64,000 bases of DNA from Chrysopilus asiliformis (lineage: Eukaryota > Arthropoda > Insecta > Diptera > Rhagionidae): NCBI GenBank assembly GCA_964034945.1, contig OZ035964.1:10553544-10617543 (forward strand), in the 5' to 3' direction. The notes under the pieces were generated by a model, which saw nothing but the letters and a program-made list of their open reading frames with translations, searched no databases and was not told the origin of the DNA. The translations under genes were made by a program, and so were the position numbers. Below, in pieces: positions 24,516 to 36,569 of this stretch. How positions within the stretch are numbered: the first letter of the stretch is position 1; the number at the start of each line of letters is the position of its first letter.

Positions 24516-24991
24516 ATTGTCTCGACACCGCGTGATGGAAAACGTTACGTCGAATTTTAAAAACTTCACTCAACAACTATTTTTGGGTTTAAAATGAATT
24601 TTTCAACTATTTAGTTGAAAAAACTTCAACCGACAAGATTTAAAAGACGCATTTTCGACGGTTGGATTAATCGACATTTAGGTTGAGTTTTTCAAACTTT
24701 TTCGAGTTTAAATATGCCTTTTTAAACCAACTTAGTTGAAAATTTCATCCGGAAAAGTTGAAAATTTATATTTTTAGTTTAGATTTGAAACTAAAAAGTT
24801 GAAATATTTTTCTAAAATGATAACCGTTTAACCGAAAAGATAGAAAAAGTAAAATTTGCAAATTCAAATGGTTCAGTTTTTAAACTAGAAATTTGCAAAA
24901 ATTAAACATGAAAGACGAGAGATTTCGACTTTGAGTTGAATTTTTCAACCAAGACAGGCTTGAAAGTTGTCTGAATCGAGTTGTTTATATG
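24516..24991. other. Diverged repeat with GTTGAA/TTCAAC words
   Basis: Repeated TTCAAC and GTTGAA words at irregular spacing. The same style resumes at 27470-27640 after several insertions, suggesting a single older sequence was split. No gene. Confidence 0.4.
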
Positions 24992-25607
24992 GGGTGCGTT
25001 CCTTTATTAACCGTGGTTAACCGCGGTAAAGAGAAATGCGTCCTTAAATGCCTACGGTTAACGCTCAGTAAACTTTACTGCCGTTCCTAAATGCCAAAGT
25101 TAAGCTGTCAAAGTTACTTTTCTTAACTCTGCTCGAGAGCTGAGTTGGAGAAAGTTAACTTTAATTGCAATTAAAGAACGCGATAAAGTTAACCGAGACG
25201 GTTACAACTGTCAATCAACTGTCAATTCGTCTCGTAGTTTCGAATGAGTTTTGTGCAGAATAATGGAGGATTTTATTGTGGTCCTTGTAAATGAAAAATA
25301 CGACATCAAGGAGAATTCTATACGATGTATTCACAAAATTTATATAAAATTTACCATTTCATTGTTTTCAATATAAAGCTTCTGTTGGTTTTCAAACACT
25401 TCCGCAGCTCCCAAAAAGATTGCTTTGATCATTTGTTGGTCCGACATATTTTTAATGTATTGTTGTGCACATCACTGCTGTCAAAGTTAACCAAATCGCG
25501 TTCTTTTAATCAGAGTTAACGTCGGTAAAATTTCAACTTTAGCAATCAGCTGTTCTAACTTTGGCAAACCCAACCTTTACTTTACTCGGGAATAAAGGAA
25601 CGCACCC
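24992..25607. mobile_element. Harbinger-like non-autonomous element, TSD ATG
   Basis: Ends GGGTGCGTTCCTTTATT and the inverse of AATAAAGGAACGCACCC, flanked by ATG at 24989-24991 and 25608-25610. The interior repeats TTAACCG/CGGTTAA words. No transposase frame is recognised in 616 bp. The 3-bp duplication suggests PIF/Harbinger. Confidence 0.75.
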
Positions 25608-25621
25608 ATGGCAAGTTTACA

Positions 25622-25815
25622 AGTGGATCAGAGTAGCTCAATAGTTAAGCGTTCGCCCTATGAAGCCGAAGAACGTGGGTACGAATCTCGCCGGGTGGTC
25701 GCTCAATGTTGCGGCCTTGCTTCAAAAAAATGCATGACAACAGGAAATACTTAGAAATATGACAATTTCCTCCTTGCGAAAAAAAACCCTACAAGACAAG
25801 ATGAGATGAGAGTGG
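25622..25815 (+). mobile_element. tRNA-derived SINE-like element
   Basis: Contains an A-box-like TAGCTCAATAGTTAAGCG and, about 30 bp later, a B-box-like GGGTACGAATCTC, the internal RNA polymerase III promoter layout of tRNA genes. There is no convincing cloverleaf with a paired acceptor stem and the sequence continues into an unrelated tail, so a SINE fits better than a functional tRNA. End boundaries are approximate. Confidence 0.55.
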
Positions 25816-26054
25816 GGATTTTATTTGGACGATTAAAAAAGGAGCGCGAAGTTTTTCATACAAAATGCGACGCAAATATTTAAATCAAGAGCTGCACAGT
25901 CCTGAACGAAAATTAATTAAATTTTTCGTGCTATTTCGATTCCATAAATATTGGTCACGGAAATATTAGAAAACCAGCAATGAAGACGAAAGCGCCACAG
26001 GCGGAATTTTTTTTAAAAATATATACGCCATTTGCGCAGAAACATTATTATAAC

Positions 26055-27342
26055 CAGTGTTGTTCCTCTACGCGTAGACTTTAATTGTCTACACTTTAGT
26101 GTAGACAATAGCGTAGACAATCGATTTGGGGTAGACAATGTAGACATTGGCGTAGACAATGTCGACTTTGCGTAGACAATGTAAACTTTCTCATATCTGT
26201 TAAAACAAAGTCATCAGTGAGTCATATATTAGTTGCGTTTTTTTAATGTTCTAGAACACGGAACATTAAAAAAACGATCCAGAGTAAGTGGGAAATTTCA
26301 TCGAGTTCGAATGGCAACTAACTTCATGTTGGTTACATCAGTAGGCCGTTACTGCTATATTTTCTTGATATAATCACGATTCGCTATCTTCCATGATTAA
26401 AACTATTTCCCTGTCGAACAGAACCAACAAACCACCAACACAAAATCCTCAATTGAGAATAAAATGTCAGATTTATTATGTTGAAGTTAGCAGCATTTCA
26501 TTACCGTACATTACCGTATAAAATTTCCCTTTGTTCCAAGCGCTGTTCGAGTTGAAAAAGTGGTGCAGGATTTTGTATGGAAAGTTTGTTCTGAACTGCT
26601 TCAGAACATTAAAAAAACGCAACTATTGGCAAAGCCGAAATCGACTGACCTTTGATAGGTCTAAAAAACTACACCATATTTATTATTCTTGGCGAATAAA
26701 TGATAATTTATATTATGAAGAAGACAATGATTCTGATTAAGATTGATTTATGTACAATACATAAAAGCGCAAAAATAAATTCTTGAATTAGTTTTGGTAG
26801 TTTTTATTTTTGATATTTTTTCCTATACTCCACTAGGGGTATTTGGTTTACTTTATTTGATTTGAATTACTTCCGTATAGATTTCCGTCTATCTGTAAAT
26901 ACGACAACTGTCAACGGAATTAAGCTAAAGACTAGTAACAAACGTGTTTTTCGAAAAAAATAAACAGATATTCTTAGATGAGCAAACCCATCCCATAAAA
27001 ATGAATCAGTTTTTTAAACAAACGGTTCGTTATATTGAAAAATGTGTGAAGCAAAAAGATTTTAGAATGCAATGTGATCTCAATTGCAAAAATTAAAAAA
27101 AAGCCGCTTAGATTGCATGAAAAGAATTAAAATTGCCACTAAAGTTTGCTCCGAAGTTCTCATGCACAGCATTTGGCGATTGCTTCCTGGAAATTGTGCT
27201 TTATTATGTTAAAATTAATTGAAGAAAATGAGATTTTATAACTAAATCACCTGTCCTTGATTGTCTACCATTGTCTACAGTAATAGTCTACGCGTAGACA
27301 ATGGTGTAGTCTACATCACGTAGACTACGCGGCACAACACTG
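26055..27342. mobile_element. hAT-like element, 8-bp TSD ATTATAAC
   Basis: Ends CAGTGTTGT and ACAACACTG, flanked by identical ATTATAAC at 26047-26054 and 27343-27350. Sub-terminal regions at both ends are rich in GTAGACAATG/CATTGTCTAC words, as expected for hAT transposase-binding repeats. No transposase is recognisable in the 1288 bp. It contains a nested 394-bp MITE. Confidence 0.85.
26231..26624. mobile_element. MITE nested in hAT-like element, TSD ATT
   Basis: Ends AGTTGCGTTTTTTTAATGTT and its exact inverse AACATTAAAAAAACGCAACT, flanked by ATT at 26228-26230 and 26625-26627. 394 bp, no recognised protein. The 3-bp duplication suggests a Harbinger-like source. Confidence 0.75.
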
Positions 27343-27350
27343 ATTATAAC

Positions 27351-27890
27351 ACTTAATTGAAAAACCCGGGACAAAAGTTTTGTTTTCGCAGATGTCTGAT
27401 TCCGGGAGTGTCCTGGCCAAACCGGGATGGGACGTATGGTCACCCTACTCTCCAGCAGGACCACACTTTTTTTGGTTTGAAAATTCAACTTTTTGTGGTT
27501 TAAAAAAATCAACCGAAAAGATGAAAATTTCAACTATATTAGGTTAAAAAAGGCTTTGTGATTTTGTTGTTTACAAATTTTAAACTTTTTGGTTGAAAAT
27601 TTCAACGCAATTTAGTTAGAATAAATATGTAAACTTCAAAAAATGAAAAATTCGACCAAAATTTTCCACCGTGTCAAAAAAAAACTCCCCAAAATGCGTG
27701 GGTACCACCCCAAAACCCAATATATTCGAAATTTAAAAGAGCGAGGTTTCCACAACAGGAAATACACCTTTTCTGTAAAACAGCTGAAAATCGTATACCC
27801 TCCCCCTCAATTTTTGACGTCGGATTTTTCTTTTTTGTTTTTACTTTCTTATCTCTGGGCAAAAAAGGACTCCTCGAACTAATCCTCTTA
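27351..27890. other. Non-coding older repeat sequence
   Basis: Continues the GTTGAA/TTCAAC-rich sequence seen at 24516-24991. Small frames (27643-27882) have no recognisable features. Confidence 0.35.
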
Positions 27891-28386
27891 TCATACTAAT
27901 ATATAAAAATGAGTTGGGGTCTGTCTGTCTGTCTGTCTGTTCCTCTTTCACGCGAAAACGGCTGAACCGATTGACTTGAAATTTGGCATGAGTGTCAGTG
28001 GTAGGCATACGGAAAAGTTCCAACATAGGCATACGGAAAAGTAGCTCGAGGGGTGGGGGGAGTAAGGGGAGGGGGTAAAGTGATTTCGAAACTTAGTTTT
28101 TGCGCGATGTTACTCTTTCGCGGGGAAACTACTGAACCGATTGGTCTGAAATTTGGCATAGGTGTTCGTCGGGGGTTCAGCCCCAACATAGATTCATTAA
28201 AAAGTAGTCCGAGAGGTGGTGGGAGTAAGGGGAGGGGGTAAAGTCATCTCGAAACTTAGCTCTTCCTCTATGTTACCCTTTCGCGGGGAAACTACCGAGC
28301 CGATTGGCCTGAAGTTTAGCTCCAACATAAGTCATAAAAAAAAATCTGAAAAAACTTGACCCGGCAACGACGGGTATGCAAGCTAG
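27891..28386 (+). mobile_element. Non-autonomous Helitron 1
   Basis: Starts TCATACTAATATATAAAAAT after an A and ends in CTAG before a T, the A|T insertion and TC...CTRR termini of Helitrons. About 12 bp before the end a hairpin CCCGGCAACGACGGG is visible. After the start comes a (GTCT)n run at about 27920-27940. The body has three diverged units of about 130-170 bp, each with CTTTC(G/A)CG and CTGAACCGATTG-like words. No Rep/helicase coding. Confidence 0.9.
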
Positions 28387-28568
28387 TACAACAATATTCG
28401 GTTAAGAAGTTGCAGTTGAATTGGACAATGCCAAGAGCGGAACTGTTTGTTTTTACTGCTTTTTTCTTAAAATCTTAGATATCCCACGTAAAAATAAATC
28501 TTCTAGAGGGTCATCGACTGATTTTTTTCTGTAATACAAACCGAAAATTTTAATAAAACATTTGATGA

Positions 28569-28687
28569 CCCCGATTCTGATAGTCGTGTCGTTTTACATG
28601 GTTTTATTAGTAAAAAAAGCCCCGATATTGCTGTTTTTACCAATAAAAACCATGTAAACAAACACGACTATCAGAATCAGTATCGGG
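28569..28687. mobile_element. Palindromic MITE (family C), copy 2
   Basis: CCCCGATTCTGATAGTCGTG at the left and CACGACTATCAGAATC plus CGGGG at the right. The arms then pair through ACATGGTTTT and AAAACCATGT. Same termini as 11959-12086 with a different core. Confidence 0.75.
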
Positions 28688-29069
28688 GTGGATATTTCGA
28701 ATCTTCAATTGGAATCACATTTGCATCACATTTTATGAAAAAAAAAGAATCGTTTATATTTATGTTATTTCTTTAAAGTTTTTTTTTCTTTTTGTTTTTG
28801 TAAACATTAAAAGTAAGGCAAAATAAAAGTAAAGAAAAAAAAAACAATATATTTGCATCGGCTGTGAATTTAACTGCCATTTACCGATACTATTAATGGA
28901 GAAAATTATAATAAAAAAATAATAATTATATAAGATAAAACAAAAAAAAAATATTAAATACATAGAAAAGGAATAATTCTTTAAACTTAAACTAAAATGT
29001 AAAACACGCGATCTTTAGATGTAGTTTATAATATATATACATATATATGTATACATATATATGTATATA

Positions 29070-29102
<33 letters not shown>

Positions 29103-29947
29103 TTACATATTAAATAATATAAGATATTTAAACAAATTAAAATAATTGATTGAATAATATATAAATCAAGTTATATGTCTCATGAATGAAAAAAGATGCA
29201 TTTTAATAGGTATAACAGAATTACATAAAACATAAAATAAATTATCAAAAATAAGTTTATAAAACTAACAATAAATTTAATAAATAATAATTTAAAAAAA
29301 ACACATACACACACAAAGAGAAATGAAGAAAGAATATTGCGAAAAATCTCTATTCAACCCGGAAAAACGTTAAGAATTACTCATTGAAAAGAAAATTAAT
29401 GAGAGGCAAAAAAAATAATAATATTAAAATAATAAGATGAAGAAAAACCAATTAAAAAATTATATTATTGAATATAGATATATACATATATTGTGCATGT
29501 GTCTGAAAATTTAATATTTTCGTAAGATTTTATACCTAAAATATAAGTGAAAAAAGGCAAATTGATATGAAATTTAAATATATATATATATTGTATATAT
29601 ATATGTATATATTCTTCTAAATATTACGTAAGGAGTGAAAACGTAATTTTTTCAATCTAAATATATACATATATAACTATATGAAATAAAAGTCCAAAAA
29701 CTTGTACTTAAAAAAAAACCGACAGCAAACAGCAAAATATCAAAAAAAAAAAAAAAAAGTGTTGCGCAAAATTTCAACCATTTGCGCACAGAATTTGGAA
29801 AAAATGGTTGTGCTTGTTTTTTTTCTGTCATTAATAAATATATTGAAATTCATTAGTTTAATACCACCTTTTGGATTTCTAGGTTGGCAAAAACTGAAAC
29901 TTGTGTGAACCGATTCGCGCGAAATTCGATATGGGATCAGTTTAAAC
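28688..29947. other. A-rich low-complexity island 5
   Basis: No gene. Includes a long (TA)n/TATG tract at about 29030-29102 and many A runs. Small frames at 28760-28963 and 29702-29908 are compositional. Confidence 0.5.
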
Positions 29948-30162
29948 CAGGGTTGTTATTATTTTTCCCAGCCCGAAAAATCCCACTTGGTTTTTCTTAA
30001 AAAAAAAACACCTAGCCAAAAAATCACTAAAACGCCATTAAAAACCCAAAAAAAAAAACACAATAAAACCAAAAAAAAACCCAATAACACCCAAAAAACC
30101 CACAAGAAAATCCCGTGGGTTGGGCTTTTTTTTTAAAAAAACCCGGGATTTTCCCAACCCTG
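29948..30162. mobile_element. hAT-like MITE related to 1690-1836
   Basis: Ends CAGGGTTGTTATTATTTTTC and the inverse of GGATTTTCCCAACCCTG. The interior is repeated AAAACCC words. The flanking 8-mers (GTTTAAAC and GCTTTAAG) match only partly, so the duplication is not convincing. Confidence 0.55.
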
Positions 30163-30399
30163 GCTTTAAGTAAGAATTTCACAAAAATCTAAACTCACTG
30201 ACATGAAGTAAGTTTGGCAGATTTATTCTGGGAAAATGGAAAATTTTCCAAATTCTCGGAATCTATTGAGATTCGGACAACAAACATAAAAGAAATATAT
30301 CAGTTTTGATCACTACAAAATTTTTATCTGCAATATTTGTTACAGTTTCGGAAAAAATATGCAAAAAAACTATTTTTTTTTCAAATATCTCGAGAACCG

Positions 30400-30464
30400 T
30401 TCGGGGTACGCAGACTGACAGATTGACAGACAGGCCGACAGACTGACCGACAGACCGACAGACT
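30400..30464 (-). repeat. Family A array fragment
   Basis: GCAGACTGACAGATTGACAG followed by GGCCGACAGACTGACCGACA-type units, preceded by AAATATCTCGAGAACCG. A short degenerate piece only. Confidence 0.5.
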
Positions 30465-30631
30465 GACCCGGCCTTTACACGCGACTGTAAAGTCTGTCAG
30501 TAGCACAGACTTCAAATGTCAAATTACTGACAACGAATTAAAACACATTTAGCGAACTGGCAGTCGGTGCATTTACACGAGACTGTGTCAGCGACTGTGT
30601 CAGCTCTACAGACGCGTGTAAGGGCTGGGTC
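30465..30631. mobile_element. Short TIR element (GACCCGGCCTTTACACGCG ends)
   Basis: Left GACCCGGCCTTTACACGCG and right CGCGTGTAAGGGCTGGGTC are inverted with two or three differences. 167 bp, non-coding, abutting the array fragment. Target duplication not resolved. Confidence 0.55.
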
Positions 30632-31850
30632 ACACTTGTACGGACATCCTTATAATTTTGCCTGAAACGGCTTTCGTGCTGATTAAAAAGTTTCTATCCG
30701 ACCCCCGTTTTCGCGTCGGGTCTCCATCATCAATACAACACTTTCCCTCTGTAGCAGACGAGAGTAGAAGCTATTATTTCCCGTTATAAAATTTACTAAA
30801 ATCTTTTACTTAATAGCAAAAAGAGGCAAAAAAACCTGCAATGATACTCGTATTACACTCGGAATTTATGAACAAATGATATTTAAAAAATTTCTTTTTC
30901 AATCAATTTTACGAAATTTCTACACAATCGGTTGTCCAATGTAAATTTTAATTGACGAATATTGCTTAAAAATCTTCTGTTAAATTTTTGTTTTGTTTTT
31001 GCATGATTGACTTAAAAGTTTAGTTTATGTGAAATTTTTGATTTAAGAAAATGCCGAAATTTTGCTAGTTTGTAAATTACAACGAATATACGTACGTTTT
31101 ACAACAAGTAGATGTTAATGTTTTCCATCGATTTGTACATTTTGATAGAAGCCAAGAGAGACAGAGAGAGACATGGAGAAAAGTAATTTAAAAAAAAAAG
31201 ACAAAATGTTAAATAATTTAATTTTTTTTTTTAAATTAAAGCATATTTTATACAGATTTATGACTTTATATTTTGTAATCAAAGAATTATTTTATATTTA
31301 GAAAAAAACCCTAAATAAGAATGTGAACATTAAAATATGTTTTTTATTTGATTTAACTGCTATTTGAAATTGTTTTTCTTTTATTATTTTTTTGTTAATT
31401 GGAAGAGATATTCATAAAATAAATCTTATTAAATATGATTTCTTTGTTAGCGGTTTTTATTTTCACTCCTTATCACCTGATTTATCCCCAAAGTCCTTTA
31501 GAAATCACGATTTGTTTTGTGGTCCGAAAATGCCGAGGGGGCTCAAGATTTTTCCGGTGACCCAGAAATTCGGAAAAACAGTTTCATGGATACAAAAGAA
31601 CGTAAAAACTTCGAGCAAAAAAATTCTGGTGAGGAAAATTGTCAGAAATTTCAGGCAAAAGTTTCCTGCATAGAAGAGATATTAGAAAATTAAGGGGAAA
31701 AAATTTACTCCGTGAAAAAAAATTGTCAGAAAACCTGGAAAAAATGGTGCATAGAAAAGACCTCGAAATCTTCAGTTTCCCGCTTCGAAAACACATTAGA
31801 AAATTAAGGGGAGAAAATTTACTCCAGGGAAAATTTGTCAGAAAACTCAG
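30632..31850. other. Non-coding, partly A-rich
   Basis: No gene recognised. 31560-31850 carries loose repeats of AGAAAATTAAGGGG(A)GAAAA and CTCAGAAA phrases similar to 3060-3400. A GAGAGACAGAGAGAGAC run lies near 31155. Confidence 0.4.
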
Positions 31851-32107
31851 GGGGCCTATTATGGAACACAATCATAATCGTAACGATTGGAATTCACCTG
31901 TAAAACGATTGCGATTACGATTGATCGTCCTCGACCAATGAGATCAAAGCTTTCATTTCCCTATCGTTAAAAGCTTTATTCTCATTGGTCGAGAAGCTTC
32001 AATCGTATTCGCAATTGTTAGTCTGAATAGGGCTTTAGTAGAAAATACTAACAACAACACACAAGCTCTGATCGTTACGATTACGATCGTATTCCATAAT
32101 AGGCCCC
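31851..32107. mobile_element. TIR MITE enclosing a family B MITE
   Basis: Outer ends GGGGCCTATTATGGAA and TTCCATAATAGGCCCC are perfect inverses and continue into ATCGTAACGAT-like words. Inside, at about 31892-32037, is family B copy 3 (ACGATTGCGATTACGATTGA ... GTCTGAATAGGGCTTTA). Outer target duplication uncertain. Confidence 0.75.
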
Positions 32108-33232
32108 AGAAAAAAATCTTGCATAGAAAATACATTGAAATCTTCCAGGCCTTTATCAAAATCTATCGAAACTCAAATGGAAAGTTTGTAAAGTCCAAAT
32201 CAAAAAGTGGTGACCAGCATCCAAAATTTTCGTCTCATTTCAAAACTATAATAATAGTAAATAAAACTTTTGGTAACTATTTTTTTTAATAAATATCTAA
32301 TAATAGAGAAAGAATGAAAGGAAGAAATTTTACCAAATGCAGAATGTGTTTACATCATTTTGAATGTTTATGCAGGTCAAGAATAAAAATAAAATATTTA
32401 TTATAAAATGAGTACTAATATAAAAAAAATTATTTAAGAAAGTGAGAAATAAAATAAATAAAAAAGACGATATTTTGAAACATAAGTAGAATTGATAAAT
32501 AAGATATTTTTTTAATTTTATTTTTGCAAAAAAGAAAAATTTAAATATGAGATGGTTTATATATAAAAAAAAAATATTTGAAAAAATATTTAAAAAAAAT
32601 CATAATTTCCTTTTTATGTATGCAAGAAGAGAACGAAAAATTCAAGAGAGAGAGAGAGAGAGTGAAAATTTTTAAGAAATCTTTATATAAAATAATTGTA
32701 TTTAAAGAATAAAATAAAAATAATAATAATAAAAGTAAAGGAAAATGAGAAACTCTAAGCAATAATTTAATTCATATTCTTTAAAAGACGTAAAAGATGT
32801 GGAAAGCGAAATAAATCTTTATAGTTAAACAAAAGAAAAACTAATTATGTAATTTAAAAGTGAATAAAATAATTAACTTAAAAAAAGGAAAATGAAAAAA
32901 AAAATGTTAATAGAAAGGAGACACATATAGATACGGAACAAATTTTCGATTTTTATATCTTTACATACACACATATATATTAAAATAAATAAATATATAT
33001 ATTTAATGAAAATATTGATATTTCAAAATGGAATAATAATAATAAAAAAAAAACTAATTATAATAACTAATTATTATATTGTGTAGACAGAGTTTATATG
33101 CAAGAAAAATAATTATTACTTAAAAACATAAATTATGGATAATAAATACATTCAATCAAAATCGTAATTATTTTCAATTAGTTGAGTTTAACCAAGACCT
33201 TTTAATATAGATATACGTCAAGTAGATATCAG
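32108..33232. other. A-rich low-complexity island 6
   Basis: No gene. A (GA)n run lies at 32645-32662. Runs of AATAATAATAA. Small frames here are compositional. Confidence 0.5.
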
Positions 33233-33395
33233 CGCCTGTGCCTAATTCCGACTTTCTGGACACCAAAATTAGCGTATCGTCCCCAATGAAAGATCGAAAT
33301 CGCCCTCTGTCTGCTCGTAGTTGTCGAATAATAAAAACAATATTCAAAAAAAAAACAATCGGGATTCCTGTGATCGGAATTAGGTACACAAACCG
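33233..33395. repeat. Short inverted-repeat segment
   Basis: TGTGCCTAATTCCGA near 33238 pairs with TCGGAATTAGGTACACA near 33374. Possible small MITE. No duplication seen. Confidence 0.4.
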
Positions 33396-33778
33396 GACAT
33401 AAAGTACGTACGTATTGATGTTGTTTCTCTTAAATCAATTCCTTTCCAGAAAAAAAAAATGCAAAAATCGCCTCCCTAATTTCATGACTGTCAGGAGGGT
33501 TGTTTTACCATAAATTTGGACAATTTTCCTGAAGGTGGCAAGAGGAAGGGCGATTGAAGGGGGTTTAAAAAATTTTGTGTTCGACAAATTTCAGTAAAAA
33601 AAAGTTTTTTTTTGTCCCTCAAAGGGTTATAGATATCTTTTAGGATTTTCAGAGTATTTTTCCGTCACATGAATTTTTATTTTGCCCAGAGCGTGCCGAA
33701 ACTAGAACATATAAAAAATGCCTAACTTTTGTCAAATTCCTAATTTATTTAAGATTGACGACAATTCGTTTGGATCTC
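33396..33778. other. Non-coding
   Basis: Mixed sequence with T and A runs. No gene or repeat pair recognised. Confidence 0.35.
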
Positions 33779-33929
33779 TAAAACCCAATTCAGACTAAAG
33801 ATTGCGATTATTTGAGCTTCCTCGACCAATGAGATCAAAGCTTTCATATTCCTATCGTTGAAAGCTTTGATCTCATTGATCGAGATGCTTCAATCGGAAT
33901 CGCAATCGAAAGTCTGAATTGAGTTTAAG
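33779..33929. mobile_element. Family B palindromic MITE, copy 4
   Basis: AAACCCAATTCAGACTAAAG on the left and AGTCTGAATTGAGTTT on the right, with arms TCGACCAATGAGATCAAAGC and GCTTTGATCTCATTGATCGA. Confidence 0.8.
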
Positions 33930-34026
33930 ACCCCGTTCAGACACAGCGGTTTTCTATGGGGTTTATTTCTTTCTTCGGCGTTCACACACAAAGTTTGCAT
34001 CCGCACGGAAATCACGAACGGGGTCT
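33928..34026. repeat. Small inverted-repeat unit AGACCCCGTTC
   Basis: AGACCCCGTTC and GAACGGGGTCT bound 99 bp directly after the family B MITE. Possibly a separate tiny MITE. Confidence 0.5.
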
Positions 34027-35293
34027 AAAGGTAATCCTTGAGCACATGAAAAATCTTTGAGAATCTTTCAAATCGTCACTTCAATGCGGAATATTATGCA
34101 AAAGATTACAACGTAACGATGGAGGACTACGTGTGTAGAAAATTCTAAAAGAACATCAAATATACTTGATATAAAATAATGGAAGATGTCTTAACTTATT
34201 CTTTGTACCCATCGTCGATTAGTAAAAAACCTTGCGTCCTTTTCTTAGAAAATCTAAACGCTTCTCTAGAAAGGTAATAAAAAAAACAACATTTTGTAAA
34301 ACAGCCAAAAGGAGCAGGATTTTTTGCAAAATTCTTCATTTTCAAGTCATGCTGAGATTAAGGATATTTTTTGGATCTTGAATTCCAATAGAGATTGATT
34401 TAAGGATTAAAAGAAATATTCGAACTGAACAACAGTATTTTTACCTGTCGTCATGATAATTTTTTAAATAAATTAAAATTGTTAAATGTATTTATTCCGA
34501 AAAAAATCGCAGAAAACAAAAAAAGAATACGAGAAATAAATAAAATTGTATAATAAATTAATATAAAAAGTAATAACTATTATTTAAAAAAAGCAGTGTA
34601 ACACTATGGTGACTCAACAGGTTGTAGATATGTTTCTTAAATATAATATACTAAAAAAGAAGAAAGAAAATATTAACAATAATATTTATACATTTAAAGA
34701 TTATATTTATATTAATTAGTGAATAAAAACTAAAGCAACAAAGATATATGGAAAAAAAAATTGTGAGGATAATAAGTTTATATAAAAAAAACAAGTATAG
34801 ATTTTATAAAGAGGAGTCAATACTGAAGCACAATAGTTTCGAAAAAAATATATTATTAACAAAGTTAACCCTCCAGAAAAGCGTTTCACTGCAATTATTT
34901 TAAAGCTTTTATTTATCTTGCCTTCGTGTCTGGACTGTCAGGGTCAAATATTGCAATCCAAATTTTACTCATCCGATTGGCTTGAAATTTTACACGCACG
35001 TTACGTCCGATGGTAATACAATATTTTCACTGCTTCGTTCTTGTCAGGATAACGGAATGTCCTATAAGGATAAAAGTGATAATTCTAGCGAAGAAAATCG
35101 AAGGCGGACACTTGAAAAAGTTTTCTTGTAAGACGTAACACCTTCAGTGAACACAAATTCTGAATATTTCAAGGACATAGAAGAGGTTCTTCAAAGATAA
35201 TCGCCATCCTAAGAGATTGATTTTCTACAAAGGGCATTTTCAACAAAAAAAATATTTGAAATAAAAGAATCATCATACTAATACCAATACTAA
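34027..35293. other. Non-coding; A-rich island 7 and a diverged repeat
   Basis: 34490-34870 is A-rich. 34905-35060 (CTTTTATTTATCTTGCCTTC ... GATTGGCTTGAAATTTTACA) matches 40060-40190 in reverse, defining another dispersed repeat (family D). No gene. Confidence 0.45.
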
Positions 35294-35774
35294 TCATACT
35301 AATATATAAAAATGAGTTGGTGTCTGTCTGTCTGTCTGTCTGTCTGTTCCTTTTTCACACAAAAACGGCTGAACCAATTGACTTGAAATTTGGCATGAGT
35401 GTCTGTGGTAGTTCTGGTTCCAACATAGGCATACGGAAAAGTAGCGCGAGGGGTGGGGGGAGTAAGGGGAGGGGGTAAAGTGATTTCAAAATTTAGTTTT
35501 TGCGCTATGTTACTCTTTCGCGGCGAAACTACTGAACCGATTGGCCTGAAATTTGGCATAGATGTTCGTCGGGGGTCCAGCCCCAACATAAACCCATTCC
35601 GTTCACGCTTTTAGACGGGCGAAGCCGGTAATAGGCAATAACCTATTATTTCAAAATCTATTGTCCAATTTTTCCCGATATTTCTCAGTATAGACAGATA
35701 AATTAAACGCGGGGCCAGAGGCCGCATATCATGCGGGGGGTGAACTGCGAAGCGTTTCGGGGCGCAACTCCTAG
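35294..35774 (+). mobile_element. Non-autonomous Helitron 2, different 3' end
   Basis: Starts TCATACTAATATATAAAAAT after A, ends GCAACTCCTAG before T. The first ~300 bp closely match Helitron 1, apart from a longer (GTCT)n run, up to CCAGCCCCAACATA. Beyond that the two are unrelated: this copy ends with CGCGGGGCCAGAGGCCGC and a short CGAA/TTCG stem close to the CTAG. Confidence 0.85.
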
Positions 35775-36569
35775 TATGTATAGAAGAGTGACTTAAACAA
35801 ACACTTGCAGAAACGAGAGTTTGTCATAAAGATGTTCTATGATGTTCAACGGCTCCTTTTCAGGCATTAAAACACCGTGTTATTATTGAAATTAATTAAG
35901 GCACACAAAAAGAAAAGTTTTTTGTCAGCCAGTGTCGATAATAAAGAGATTTTAGAAAGGATTTTAATAAATTATTTTAAATAATGACAGTTAAAGTATA
36001 TTTGAATAATATATTAGAAAAGCTACAATTGCCGGGACGCAATCGTTAAATACTCTATATCAGGCATCTCCAGCCCTTGGCTCTTTCGGCTCCTCGTACA
36101 TATTATTGAGCCAGACACATTTTACTTTGCCCACATTAATGTTTTTGTCAATACTATCTTACATTAGCATTCAGAAAAACGAATCTGAACGAAAGGCCGC
36201 CGAACGTGATCGAACATCTCTTTCCACCACCAGTAAGCTAGAATCGATATGCAGTTTGATTTGTAGTTAGTTTGTTTCAGACTTTCGATTCAAGAGGATG
36301 TCATTCGTCTGCTTAATATTTATTAGATTTGTAATGAGGTTTTGAATGCCGAGTAGCAAATGTTTCGAGTTCAGGTTGTGGTGGTTTCAACGTGGTGGTG
36401 GTTGTACAGAGACAGTTATCTTGGAGACCCCTGCTCTATATGGTCCCATTGGATTTTGATGTATGGATTTTCCCTTTATCAATTTTTCAATACAATGCAC
36501 AGTTTTTGAGAAAACAGGCAAAAAGAATTCCATGTGAGTTTTTTTTTTTCAAAAAATCTCAAAACTGCC
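35775..36569. other. Non-coding
   Basis: No gene or repeat recognised. A small frame at 36392-36661 runs into the family A fragment. Confidence 0.35.

Noticed and set aside
25622..25700. Functional tRNA gene
   Set aside because: Only A-box and B-box words are convincing; I could not pair an acceptor stem, and the sequence continues as a repeat tail.
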